A stretch of 62,170 nt of DNA from assembly GCA_025800385.1 (NCBI GenBank), contig JAOXRS010000117.1, positions 1 to 62,170 on the forward strand, read 5' to 3'. A program made the translations under genes and the position numbers. Under the pieces are notes generated by a model that saw only the letters and a list, made by a program, of their open reading frames with translations, had not been told where the DNA came from and ran no database searches. Below, piece by piece: positions 39,644 to 48,826 of this stretch. The DNA comes from Candidatus Albibeggiatoa sp. nov. NOAA (GTDB lineage Bacteria > Pseudomonadota > Gammaproteobacteria > Beggiatoales > Beggiatoaceae). Position 1 is the first letter of the stretch. Every line of letters begins with the position of its first letter.

Positions 39644-39851
39644 TGTTCTATTCCTTTAGCAAAACAAATTTTACACGTTTATGAATCTGCTAAAATGTTA
39701 CCCATAGATTCGCTGCTTCTCAAAACCAATGTAACAGGTGTTTTACCATGCGTAAATCCATTTTTACCGCAAATAAACGCTACATATTCATCTTTAGGTT
39801 TCCACAAAATACACAAGACATTGTATCTATATTGCTAAATATACTTAAAAA

Positions 39852-40397
39852 CTAACCTTGCAAAATAATTTTCTCATTCAAGTAAATGTGCTGCTTTTCA
39901 CGACGAATACACCGCAAATCAATTAAATCCTCAATCACATCCTCCAGCAAATCAGCAGTTAAACCCGACTGAATATCTTGTGCAACGCGCCGCTCCAAAT
40001 CGTTTTTCGGAATACCTACCGTAAACTCTCCATCCGCCATGCGATACAAAATAACCAATACAGCAGCATGTTGTGGCTCAATTTCCACTTTGACCAATTC
40101 TGCTGCCTGCTTTAACAAACCTAAAACAGCAACGACATTTAAAATCCACCGATCCGAAGTCGCACTAGCAAAAATACCCAATAAATCTAAACTTTTCTGA
40201 GTAAACTTCTCAAAATCAGACAAAATCGCTTTGATATTCACAACCACATTACGCAGCTTAAATGACTCCGCTGTATAAATAACACCCTCTTTATCACGTT
40301 TCATAGTGACAGCCTTGGACTGTGTACTACTGAGCATGTCAGATTCATAAGGTTCAATATAATCTGCTAAAGTTTGAAGTTCTTCAGGTAATTGCAT
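39852..40397 (-). CDS. small protein of unknown function upstream of the caspase-NACHT gene
   Basis: About 181 aa from the ATG at 40395-40397, chosen because GGAGGTG lies 6-12 nt upstream (the longer frame would start at a TTG inside that site). Middle residues hold a hydrophobic helix pair (VVVNIKAILSDFEKFTQKSL; WILNVVAVLGLLKQAAELV). The C-terminal third (AAVLVILYRMADGEFTVG, DLLEDVIEDLIDLRCIRREK) has the pattern of a winged helix. No family recognised. It is on the same strand as the caspase-NACHT gene, 208 bp upstream. A regulatory or sensing partner is possible, but nothing beyond position supports it. Confidence 0.6.
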   Translation of the reverse strand: MQLPEELQTLADYIEPYESDMLSSTQSKAVTMKRDKEGVIYTAESFKLRNVVVNIKAILSDFEKFTQKSLDLLGIFASATSDRWILNVVAVLGLLKQAAELVKVEIEPQHAAVLVILYRMADGEFTVGIPKNDLERRVAQDIQSGLTADLLEDVIEDLIDLRCIRREKQHIYLNEKIILQG

Positions 40398-40599
40398 AAG
40401 CACCTCCAAGATTATAAATAAAGTGATAGACGGCCAATATTATATGTTTGAACTCAGTCCGATAAAAAAACAGTTAAAAATATACCACTAACCTATAAAC
40501 GTTCTTAACTCGAACGGTGAATGTCACTTTTGATTAGGTTATTTAATTAAGATTGACTACAATACCACTTATTCATCGAATGATTTGGTATGGCGCAAT

Positions 40600-41544
40600 A
40601 TGTCTGAACAAACGCTGATCGCAGTCAAGCACTTATCCCGTTACTATGGCGGCTTGTGCGCAGTTAATAACATTAGTTTCGAAGTCAAACGTGGGCAAAT
40701 TCTAGGCTTTTTGGGAGCGAATGGAGCTGGCAAATCAACCACTATGCAAATGCTAGCGGGCGCACTCGCACCAACCACGGGTGAAATTACCATTGCAGGA
40801 TATGACTTGCTAGATCATCCGCTACAAGCCAAGTCAGCAGTCGGCTATTTACCCGAACAACCGCCATTGTATAAAGATATGTTGGTTGAAGAATACCTGA
40901 CTTTTTGCGCCCGTCTGCATCATATTCCACGTAAAGAAATTGACGAAGCGGTTGACCGAGCGATTGAACTTTGTGGTTTAGAGTCGGTGTATCAGCGTTT
41001 AATTGGTAATTTATCCAAAGGTTTCCAGCAGCGTGTTGGGATTGCACAAGCGATTATTCATAGCCCCGCTGTGGTTATTTTAGACGAGCCAACTGTAGGA
41101 TTAGATCCAATTCAAATGCGTGAAATCCGCCACTTAATCACCGAGCTAGGTCAAGAACATAGCGTGATTTTATCTACCCATATTTTGCCCGAAGTACAAG
41201 CAGTATGTAATCAAGTCCAAATCATTCACCAAGGACAATTATTGTTCAGCGATACAATTGAAGGTTTGTTTGCACAAATTAAAGGCCAAAGCTTACAAAT
41301 AGGTTTACACCGTCCACCAACATTAAGTACATTTAAACACATCATGGGTGTGGAAGAAGTAGAACAAATTGATGACAATCATGTAAGAATTTGGCATCAA
41401 CCTGAAACCAATCCCGCCGAAGATATTGTGATTAAATCGGTTGCAGGAAATTGGGGCTTATTTGAATTGATTCCTGAACAACAAAGTTTAGAGCAAATTT
41501 TTGTAAACTTAACCACCGAAGAAGAATTAGAGGAAGCCGCTTAA
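40600..41544 (+). CDS. ABC transporter ATP-binding protein (GldA/CcmA type)
   Basis: About 314 aa from the ATG at 40600 (the longer frame begins at a TTG with no support). Complete ABC signature set: Walker A GANGAGKST, Q-loop YLPEQPPLY, signature LSKGFQQRVGIAQA, Walker B VVILDEPTVGLDP, H-loop STHILPEVQ. The C-terminal extension (about 225-314) is typical of DrrA/GldA-type exporters. It pairs with the permease that starts inside its stop codon. In related organisms a third gene of the GldG type often follows; here it is absent. Confidence 0.92.
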   Translation: MSEQTLIAVKHLSRYYGGLCAVNNISFEVKRGQILGFLGANGAGKSTTMQMLAGALAPTTGEITIAGYDLLDHPLQAKSAVGYLPEQPPLYKDMLVEEYLTFCARLHHIPRKEIDEAVDRAIELCGLESVYQRLIGNLSKGFQQRVGIAQAIIHSPAVVILDEPTVGLDPIQMREIRHLITELGQEHSVILSTHILPEVQAVCNQVQIIHQGQLLFSDTIEGLFAQIKGQSLQIGLHRPPTLSTFKHIMGVEEVEQIDDNHVRIWHQPETNPAEDIVIKSVAGNWGLFELIPEQQSLEQIFVNLTTEEELEEAA

Positions 41545-42293
41545 TGTTTACCATTGCCAGCCGCGAGTTACGCAGTTTATTCAGTTCTCCATTGGCGTGG
41601 AGCGTATTAAGTGTGGTGCAACTGATTTTAGCCATTTTGTTCATTATTCGTTTATCTTTAGTACTGCAACCTGATATTCAATCCCAATTATCCATGAGTC
41701 CCAATGCACCGAGCTTAACCGATATTGTAGTTGGGCATGTGTTTGTGTGGACAGGAATTATTTTGCTATTAGCGATGCCATTATTAACCATGCGCTTGAT
41801 TAGTGAAGAACGGAAAAATAAAACTTTGGTTCTACTGATGTCGTCGCCGATTTCAATGACCAGTATTGTATTAGGTAAATATTTAGGTTTGATGAGCTTT
41901 TTTGTGTTGATGTTAGCCATGATTAGTTTAATGCCTTTGTCCTTAGTACTCGGTGGCCAGTTGGATTTTGGACAATTTATGATTGCATTATTCGGCGTGC
42001 TACTGCTGACAGGTGCATTATGTGCGATTGGCTTATATATTTCCGCTTTAGCCGAACAACCCACCGTTGCGGCAATTAGCACTTTTGGTGCATTTCTATT
42101 TTTATGGATTATCGACTGGGCAGGGGATAGTGAGAAATATAGCGGTTTATTTGCTTATTTATCAATTACGCGTCATTATCAAACGTTATTAGAAGGTTTG
42201 GTTAATACAACTGATATTGCTTACTATGTGTTAATCATTGTTTTATTTAATATGTTAACCATCCATCGTTTAGATGCTGAACGATTACAATAG
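41544..42293 (+). CDS. ABC-2 type permease (GldF-like)
   Basis: A 249-aa protein with six predicted membrane helices. Family marks: MFTIASRELRSLFSSPLAW at the start, PLLTMRLISEERKNKTLVLL MSSPIS-type loop near 78-100 and VLGKYLG after it, and a final helix pair near the end. The ATG overlaps the stop of the ATP-binding gene by one base (TAATG), showing coupled translation. Together they form an exporter of unknown substrate; related GldA/GldF pairs are linked to gliding motility in Bacteroidetes, which fits a gliding filamentous organism only loosely. Confidence 0.88.
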   Translation: MFTIASRELRSLFSSPLAWSVLSVVQLILAILFIIRLSLVLQPDIQSQLSMSPNAPSLTDIVVGHVFVWTGIILLLAMPLLTMRLISEERKNKTLVLLMSSPISMTSIVLGKYLGLMSFFVLMLAMISLMPLSLVLGGQLDFGQFMIALFGVLLLTGALCAIGLYISALAEQPTVAAISTFGAFLFLWIIDWAGDSEKYSGLFAYLSITRHYQTLLEGLVNTTDIAYYVLIIVLFNMLTIHRLDAERLQ

Positions 42294-42477
42294 TTGTGTA
42301 ATAAAGAGATATTTTTGAATTCAATTAACTAGATTATTTTTATTAGCGTGTTGTTGTTTTTATGTATCTCTTTGCCTTGTCATCAGAGCTTTGTCAGTAT
42401 ATTAGCGGATGCTAAATTGCGCACCTGCACAAAATTTTCTATAATGGCTTTCCCTGTCCCTTCATAAACATAAACTT

Positions 42478-45165
42478 ATGTCTGTCAATACCTATAGTGA
42501 CCCACAAGTTTTTAATCCTGATGACTTTAACCAAATGCTCAGTAGTGGCGAGCCTGAAATTAAAGTATTCCGCCAAGCACTTGAACAAGGTCATGAAGTA
42601 TTAAAGCAGCGTTTTTTAGAAACCAAGAATGCCTCAGGCTATGTCTTTCACCGTTCTTGGCTCATTGACCAAGTTTTACAACAAGCACTGTCCCATATTT
42701 GTATTTGGATTGCTGACGAAATCGCACTGATTGCTGTTGGTGGTTATGGGCGTGGTGAATTACATCCTAGTTCGGATATTGATATTCTGATTATTCTGGC
42801 GCAAGAACCCAATGATGATATGCGTGAATGCCTAGAGAGATTTATTACATTTCTTTGGGATATTAAATTAGAAGTAGGGCATAGTGTTAGAACATTGGCG
42901 GAATGTGAACAAGAAGCTAGAGATGATATTACCGTCGCCACCAATTTGATGGAAGCACGGTTATTGATGGGGGGAGAATCATTATTCCACAAAATGCAGC
43001 AACTTGTTGGCCCCCGTAGTATGTGGAGCAGTCGAGACTTCTTTGCAGAAAAATGTAATGAGCAAGCCAAACGTTACGCCAAGTATCATGATACTTCATA
43101 CAATTTAGAGCCAAATATTAAAGAAGGGCCGGGAGGATTACGTGACATTCAAACCGTGGCATGGGTAGCAAAACGGCATTTAGGTGCATCGACTTTACAT
43201 GATTTGGTGCAACAAGGCTTTATCACAGATGGTGAATATCAGTCTTTGATTGAAGGACAAGAATTCCTATGGCAAATTCGCTGCTTTTTACACTTCCATT
43301 CTAAACGCAGGGAAGACCGCTTATTATTTGATTTTCAACGCACGCTTGCCGAAGATTTTGATTATCTGGACAAAGAAGGCAAACTCGCTGTTGAACAGTT
43401 CATGAAGAAATACTATCGTACAGTGATGTCGCTCAATACACTGAATGATTTATTACTGCAAGTATTTCAAGAACATATTCTATATGATGATTCCAATGAC
43501 AAAGTCATTGCTGTTAACAAGCGGTTTCAAATTCGTAAGGGCTTCATCGAAGTCACTCATGACCGTGTATTTGTGAATTATCCATTTGCATTGCTTGAAG
43601 TATTTTTACTAATGCAGCAACACCCAGAAGTCAAAGGGGTCAGAGCACACACTCTACGCTTGATTTATCAGCATGTTTATTTGATTGATGATGCGTTTCA
43701 TAGGGATTTGCGGGCAAGAAGCCTATTTTATGAAATTTTACATCAACCCAGTGGCATCACTCGCGCTTTGCGTTTGATGAATCGTTACGGTGTATTGGGG
43801 GCTTATATTCCAAACTTTGGGCGTATTGTTGGGCAAATGCAATATGACTTATTTCATGTTTACACAGTCGATCAACATACGTTATTCGTGGTAAGAAATT
43901 TACGTCGATTCTGCGTTAAAGAATATCAACATGAATTCCCTTTATGCACAGAAATTGTTCATACTTTGCCAAAATTAGAGTTGATGTATTTAGCAGGTTT
44001 ATTCCATGATATTGCTAAAGGGCGGGGTGGCGACCACTCTGAACTCGGTGAAAAAGATGCATTGACTTTCTGCCATGAGCACGGTTTTAGCGATCATGAT
44101 GCGCGTTTGGTCAGTTGGTTAGTGCGCAATCACTTGATGATGTCCACCACCGCTCAGCGTGAAGATACATCAGACCCATCAGTGATTAATAATTTTGCAC
44201 AACGGGTACAGGATAAAATGCACCTTGATTATTTATATGTGCTCACGGTGGCTGATATTCGGGCAACCAGTCCTAAGTTATGGAATGGCTGGAAAAACAC
44301 CTTACTCGCTGATTTATACCATAAAACCTTGCATGTATTAGAATATGGTTCAGACCAAACCTTAGACAAGCAATATCAAGTACAAGATATCCAAGCAAAT
44401 GCGCGAGACCTATTAGCTGGCTCTGATTTGTCAGATGAGAAAATCCAATTCTTATGGTCACAGTTGGGCGATGAATACTTTTTGCGTTCTACACCGCAAG
44501 CCATTGCTAGTGAAACCCAAACCATTATTCAGCATCAATCTTCAGATAAATCTTTAGTGCTAGAGCGACATGATCCGCATGGTGGGACAGAACTGGTATT
44601 GTTCATGCGGGATAGAGATTACTTATTTGCAGAAACTACACAGTATTTAGAGCGCAAAGCGATTACGATTGTGGATGCATATGTGATCCCCACAGATAGT
44701 GAACATAGCCTTGGCGGTTATACTATTTTAGATAGCGATAAGCGAACAGTGATCCAAGACAGTGAACGGATGGACGAAATCAAGCAAGGTTTAGAAGAGG
44801 TTTTAAACCGCGATGTAAACGAACCTTTTTGCCCGATTACACATCACATGTCACGTCAGCTGAAGCATTTCCCCGTACCCACTCGGATTAGTTTCACGCA
44901 GGATTCGGCGAATAATCATACTATTATGGAAGTGATTACAACCGATCGCCCGGGGGTGTTGTCACGTATTGCTCAGGCATTTTTACATTGTGAAGTGATT
45001 TTGAAAAAAGCGAAAATCGGTACATTTGGTTCTCGAGTTGAAGATATTTTCTTCGTCACGGACAAGAATAACAATATGTTGTTTTCTGCTGACCAGTTGG
45101 ATTGTTTGCGAGAATATTTATCTGAGTTATTGGATGAAGATATTCCAAAGCCAGAAGAAAAATAA
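42478..45165 (+). CDS. glnD: [protein-PII] uridylyltransferase / uridylyl-removing enzyme GlnD
   Basis: Full-length 895-aa sensor of glutamine (E. coli: 890). It uridylylates PII proteins at low nitrogen and de-uridylylates them at high nitrogen. Domains: nucleotidyltransferase (LIAVGGYGRGELHPSSDIDI near residue 85), the GlnD-specific helical part (NIKEGPGGLRDIQTVAW near 215), HD hydrolase domain (LAGLFHDIAKGRGGDHSELG near 505) and two C-terminal ACT domains that bind glutamine (TELVLFMRDRDYLF; IMEVITTDRPGVLSRIAQAF). No glnB or map gene is adjacent. Cytosolic. Confidence 0.96.
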   Translation: MSVNTYSDPQVFNPDDFNQMLSSGEPEIKVFRQALEQGHEVLKQRFLETKNASGYVFHRSWLIDQVLQQALSHICIWIADEIALIAVGGYGRGELHPSSDIDILIILAQEPNDDMRECLERFITFLWDIKLEVGHSVRTLAECEQEARDDITVATNLMEARLLMGGESLFHKMQQLVGPRSMWSSRDFFAEKCNEQAKRYAKYHDTSYNLEPNIKEGPGGLRDIQTVAWVAKRHLGASTLHDLVQQGFITDGEYQSLIEGQEFLWQIRCFLHFHSKRREDRLLFDFQRTLAEDFDYLDKEGKLAVEQFMKKYYRTVMSLNTLNDLLLQVFQEHILYDDSNDKVIAVNKRFQIRKGFIEVTHDRVFVNYPFALLEVFLLMQQHPEVKGVRAHTLRLIYQHVYLIDDAFHRDLRARSLFYEILHQPSGITRALRLMNRYGVLGAYIPNFGRIVGQMQYDLFHVYTVDQHTLFVVRNLRRFCVKEYQHEFPLCTEIVHTLPKLELMYLAGLFHDIAKGRGGDHSELGEKDALTFCHEHGFSDHDARLVSWLVRNHLMMSTTAQREDTSDPSVINNFAQRVQDKMHLDYLYVLTVADIRATSPKLWNGWKNTLLADLYHKTLHVLEYGSDQTLDKQYQVQDIQANARDLLAGSDLSDEKIQFLWSQLGDEYFLRSTPQAIASETQTIIQHQSSDKSLVLERHDPHGGTELVLFMRDRDYLFAETTQYLERKAITIVDAYVIPTDSEHSLGGYTILDSDKRTVIQDSERMDEIKQGLEEVLNRDVNEPFCPITHHMSRQLKHFPVPTRISFTQDSANNHTIMEVITTDRPGVLSRIAQAFLHCEVILKKAKIGTFGSRVEDIFFVTDKNNNMLFSADQLDCLREYLSELLDEDIPKPEEK

Positions 45166-45189
45166 GTTTTTTAATTATTAAATTTTATA

Positions 45190-45265
45190 GTAACCTACTG
45201 TTAATATTTAGGATTACAATCTGATTGATTAGTTTGTATGTTGGCTTATCATAGCAGTGGGTTAC
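45190..45265. repeat. separated inverted repeat between glnD and dnaB
   Basis: GTAACCTACTG (45190-45200) and CAGTGGGTTAC (45255-45265) pair over 11 positions with one G-T wobble, separated by 54 nt of AT-rich sequence. There is no T-run, and the element may be a long-range hairpin or a small mobile-element remnant. Confidence 0.3.
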
Positions 45266-45427
45266 AAGTTCTAAATAAAAATATTGAATAAAGACAATTT
45301 GTTATTGTAAGTTAGGGTATTGCGACTTTCAATTCATCTTGACAGATTTAAGCAAAATAGCTTGCTTGAAAGCCTTTGTTTATCAGTTTAAACTAAATTA
45401 TATTCCTACCGTTTTTAAGAATTACCC

Positions 45428-48400
45428 ATGCAAGACTCATCGGTTTTACCGTTTCCCAATCGTGCATCTAATGCCGAATCGTTTACGCCTAGCAAAATTG
45501 CGCCACACTCTAGTGAGGCAGAGCAAGCAGTGTTGGGTGGTTTAATGCTGAAATCTGATGCGTGGCTAGAAATTGCAGATGTTGTTAGTACGGAAGATTT
45601 TTATCATAACAATCATAAAACAATTTTTGAGGCTGTTAAAACCTTATTAGAAGAAGGTCATGCTTGCAACATTATTACTGTTAAAGATAGTCTTGAAAAA
45701 CAAGGTATTGTTGAGCTAGAAAATAAACATATCATTGAATATTTAGATGAGTTGATTCAAAACACCCCTAGCGTGGTGAATGTGAAAGCTTATGCCAATA
45801 TCGTCCGTAAAAAATCGATTTTAAGACGTTTGATTAATGTGGCGGACAAAATTGCCAGTTCTGCCTATGATCCGACTAATAACAATGAAAATGATATTTT
45901 AGATAAAGCCGAACAAATGATTTTTGAGATTGCTGAGCATGGGCAAAAAAATCAAAAAGGTTTTATCGAAATTAAGGATGTGTTAGCACAGGCATTAGAT
46001 CGCATTGATACGATGTTTCAACAGGATGAAGCCATTACAGGTGTGCCAACGGGATTTACTGATTTTGATGAATTAACCAGCGGTTTGCAACCTTCAGATA
46101 TGGTAATTGTGGCTGGCCGGCCGTCAATGGGGAAATGCTTAACCGCAGATAGTGAAATTTTATTGTCAGATGGTAATATTGCTACAATTGAACAACTTTA
46201 TCAGCAGAAACAAGCACATTTGTTGACTTTAAATGATGACTTTAAATTGCAATTGACTCATGCTTCTGAGTTTGTTGATGATGGGATTAAACCTGTATTT
46301 AAAGTAAAAACACGTTTAGGTCGCTCGATTGAAACCACTTTAAGTCATCCTTTTTTAACTATTTCAGGCTGGAAACCACTTGCTGAATTAAAGGTCGGCG
46401 ATAAAGTTGCTGTACCTCGAGTTTTACCTGTTTTTGGCTCAAATATTTTAGAGACACAATCTTTTGATAAAGATGAAACTTTACCTAGTCGAATTTTTAA
46501 ACTAAATAAACAAAGTTTAGTCGTATTTTTACAAAACTATATTGGCGATTGGACAAAAAAAACTATCTGTTGGCAGCATCAAAATTGTACGTTAGTTAAG
46601 CAAATCCAACATTTATTATTGCGTTTTGGGGTTATGACTCAATTAAGCCAAATCAACAATAATAAATGGCAGCTACAGCAAGTTGATACTGGTGACACGA
46701 AACAAGATGTTTATTGGGATGAAATTGTTGCAATTGAAGAGATGGGGCACAAGCAAGTTTATGACTTGACAATTCCTGATACTCATAATTTTATTGCTAA
46801 CGATATTTGTGTACATAATACATCCTTTGCGATGAATATTGCCGAGTACGTTGCAATTAAGGTGCAAAATCCTGTTGCTGTCTTTAGTATGGAAATGCCT
46901 GCCGAACAATTAGGGATGCGTTTGATTGCATCATTGGCACGGGTCAATCAGCAGCGTGTACGGACAGGTAAATTGGAAGATGATGATTGGCCAAAAATCA
47001 CCACTGCCATTAGTATTTTATCTGAAGCCCCACTGTTCATTGATGATACACCTGCATTAACTCCGACTGAAATGCGTGCTAGAGCCAGACGTTTAGCCCG
47101 TGAGCATGGTCAGCTTGGTTTGATTGTTATTGACTATTTACAATTGATGCAAGGTTCTGGAAAAGGTGACAACCGCGCAAATGAAGTGTCTGAAATTTCT
47201 AGGAGTCTTAAAGCTCTTGCCAAAGAATTAAATGTACCTGTAGTTGCATTATCTCAATTGAATCGTAGTGTAGAACAACGCAGTGATAAACGCCCAATGA
47301 TGTCAGATTTACGTGAATCAGGTTGTTTAACAGGCGATAGTTTAATTTATTTACCTGAAAAAAATACTTATGTACCGATTAAAGAGCTGGTAGGTAAAAC
47401 AGGCTTTCAAATATTAGCTCTGAATACTGAAACATGGAAATTAGAACCAGCTCCCGTTTCAAATGCATTTAGCACAGGTGTAAAACCTGTATACCGTTTA
47501 AAAACACAACTAGGCCGTACCATTCGCGCAACAGGCAATCATAAATTTTTAACAATTAATGGCTGGAAACATTTAGATGAATTACAAGTAGGTGAAACAA
47601 TTGCTTTGCCACGTAAAATTGACAGTACCGTACAAGCTGAAACCTTGACTAAAAATGAACTGGCTTTATTAGGGCATCTAATTGGTGATGGTTGTACTTT
47701 GCCTCGTCATGCTATCCAATATACAACCAAAGAAAAAGATTTAGCTGAGACAGTTGCTACACTTTCAACCAATATTTTTGGTGACCAAATTACTCCACGA
47801 ATTAAACAAGAAAGAAGCTGGTATCAAGTCTATTTATCTGCAACCCAACAACTATCACGCAGAACTAGAAACCCTATTGCACAATGGTTAGATGAATTAG
47901 GCATTTTTGGTTTACGCTCATATGAGAAACGACTGCCCACAGAAATATTTGCCCAATTTAAAGATAGCATTGGGTTATTTTTACGTCACTTATGGGCGAC
48001 TGATGGTTCAATATTACTAAGTAAATTAAAACAAACTTATAAACCTAATATTTACTATGCTTCTAGCAGTCAAACATTAGCAACTGGTGTCCAGTCATTG
48101 CTTCTGAGATTAGGTATTAATGCGCGCTTAAGCAGCCATTCCCAAGGTTCTAAAGGACGAGATCAATATCATGTGACGATCAGTGGCAAGTCTGATACAG
48201 AACTATTTATTAACCAAGTTGGAGCAGTCGGAGCTTATAAAACTCAAAGTCTATTCGACATCCAGTCATTTATTGTAAATCGTACTGAAAATACAAATCG
48301 CGATATTATTCCTCGGGATATTTGGCGAAAGTATGTTGTACCTGCTATGCAAACTCAGGGCTTAACATCTCGCCAGTTTCAAGCAAATTTAGGTATTGCA

Positions 48401-48826
48401 TACAATGGTACTAGTCTGTATAAAAATAATTTAAGCCGAGCTAGAGCAAGCCAAGTTGCACAAATTGTACATTCTGATGATGTCGCAAAACTTGCTGAAA
48501 GTGATGTGTACTGGGATAAAGTTGTTTCTGTTGAGTATGATGGTGAAGAAGAAGTATTTGATTTAACTGTACCAAAATTACATAACTTTATTGCTAATGA
48601 TATTGTGGTACATAACAGTATTGAGCAAGATGCTGATTTGATTGTATTTATTTACCGAGATGAAGTATATAACGAAGACAGTGACGCAAAAGGTACAGCA
48701 GAAATTATCGTCGGCAAACAGCGTAATGGTCCTATTGGTACAGTGCGATTGGCTTTCGTTGGTGCATTGACCAAATTTGAAAACTATACCGAAGAATACC
48801 ACTATGACGATGGTGGTGGTTTTTAA
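45428..48826 (+). CDS. dnaB: replicative DNA helicase DnaB interrupted by two inteins
   Basis: A 1132-aa precursor. Removing two inteins (residues 237-464 and 633-1063) leaves a 473-aa helicase, the normal DnaB size. Extein marks: N-terminal PHSSEAEQAVLGGLMLKSD, Walker A GRPSMGK/TSFAMN split by intein 1, VAVFSMEMPAEQLGMRL, Walker B LIVIDYLQLMQG, and DNA-binding loop SDLRESG/SIEQDADLI split by intein 2. Both inteins sit at the most conserved active-site positions, so a functional helicase requires splicing of both. DnaB is the hexameric 5'-3' fork helicase. The ATG at 45428 gives the expected N-terminus. alr follows with a one-base overlap, the common dnaB-alr order. Confidence 0.96.
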   Translation: MQDSSVLPFPNRASNAESFTPSKIAPHSSEAEQAVLGGLMLKSDAWLEIADVVSTEDFYHNNHKTIFEAVKTLLEEGHACNIITVKDSLEKQGIVELENKHIIEYLDELIQNTPSVVNVKAYANIVRKKSILRRLINVADKIASSAYDPTNNNENDILDKAEQMIFEIAEHGQKNQKGFIEIKDVLAQALDRIDTMFQQDEAITGVPTGFTDFDELTSGLQPSDMVIVAGRPSMGKCLTADSEILLSDGNIATIEQLYQQKQAHLLTLNDDFKLQLTHASEFVDDGIKPVFKVKTRLGRSIETTLSHPFLTISGWKPLAELKVGDKVAVPRVLPVFGSNILETQSFDKDETLPSRIFKLNKQSLVVFLQNYIGDWTKKTICWQHQNCTLVKQIQHLLLRFGVMTQLSQINNNKWQLQQVDTGDTKQDVYWDEIVAIEEMGHKQVYDLTIPDTHNFIANDICVHNTSFAMNIAEYVAIKVQNPVAVFSMEMPAEQLGMRLIASLARVNQQRVRTGKLEDDDWPKITTAISILSEAPLFIDDTPALTPTEMRARARRLAREHGQLGLIVIDYLQLMQGSGKGDNRANEVSEISRSLKALAKELNVPVVALSQLNRSVEQRSDKRPMMSDLRESGCLTGDSLIYLPEKNTYVPIKELVGKTGFQILALNTETWKLEPAPVSNAFSTGVKPVYRLKTQLGRTIRATGNHKFLTINGWKHLDELQVGETIALPRKIDSTVQAETLTKNELALLGHLIGDGCTLPRHAIQYTTKEKDLAETVATLSTNIFGDQITPRIKQERSWYQVYLSATQQLSRRTRNPIAQWLDELGIFGLRSYEKRLPTEIFAQFKDSIGLFLRHLWATDGSILLSKLKQTYKPNIYYASSSQTLATGVQSLLLRLGINARLSSHSQGSKGRDQYHVTISGKSDTELFINQVGAVGAYKTQSLFDIQSFIVNRTENTNRDIIPRDIWRKYVVPAMQTQGLTSRQFQANLGIAYNGTSLYKNNLSRARASQVAQIVHSDDVAKLAESDVYWDKVVSVEYDGEEEVFDLTVPKLHNFIANDIVVHNSIEQDADLIVFIYRDEVYNEDSDAKGTAEIIVGKQRNGPIGTVRLAFVGALTKFENYTEEYHYDDGGGF
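46136..46819 (+). mobile_element. DnaB intein 1 (Walker A site), 228 aa, decayed endonuclease
   Basis: It starts at Cys237 (CLTADSEILL, block A) and ends with HNFIANDICVHN (blocks F/G, His-Asn), followed by extein Thr465. Block B is TLSHPFL. Splicing residues are therefore all present. Between them, only a short remnant of the endonuclease domain remains. LPSRIFKLNKQSLVVFLQNY and QIQHLLLRFGVMTQLS line up with the second half of intein 2's endonuclease, but the first LAGLIDADG is gone and the second is degenerate (FLQNYIGDW). It probably splices but can no longer home. Confidence 0.9.
47324..48616 (+). mobile_element. DnaB intein 2 with LAGLIDADG homing endonuclease, 431 aa
   Basis: It starts at Cys633 (CLTGDSLIYL) and ends HNFIANDIVVHN at residue 1063, followed by extein Ser1064. 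Block B is ATGNHKFLT. Two LAGLIDADG helices are present, LLGHLIGDG (747-755) and FLRHLWATDG (851-860), each with its acidic residue, so the endonuclease may be active. Its ends resemble those of intein 1, which suggests common ancestry. Confidence 0.93.

Noticed and set aside
39632..39838. 68-codon plus-strand frame between the caspase-NACHT gene and its neighbour
   Set aside because: It begins inside the divergent gene start, has no RBS and no protein-like features.
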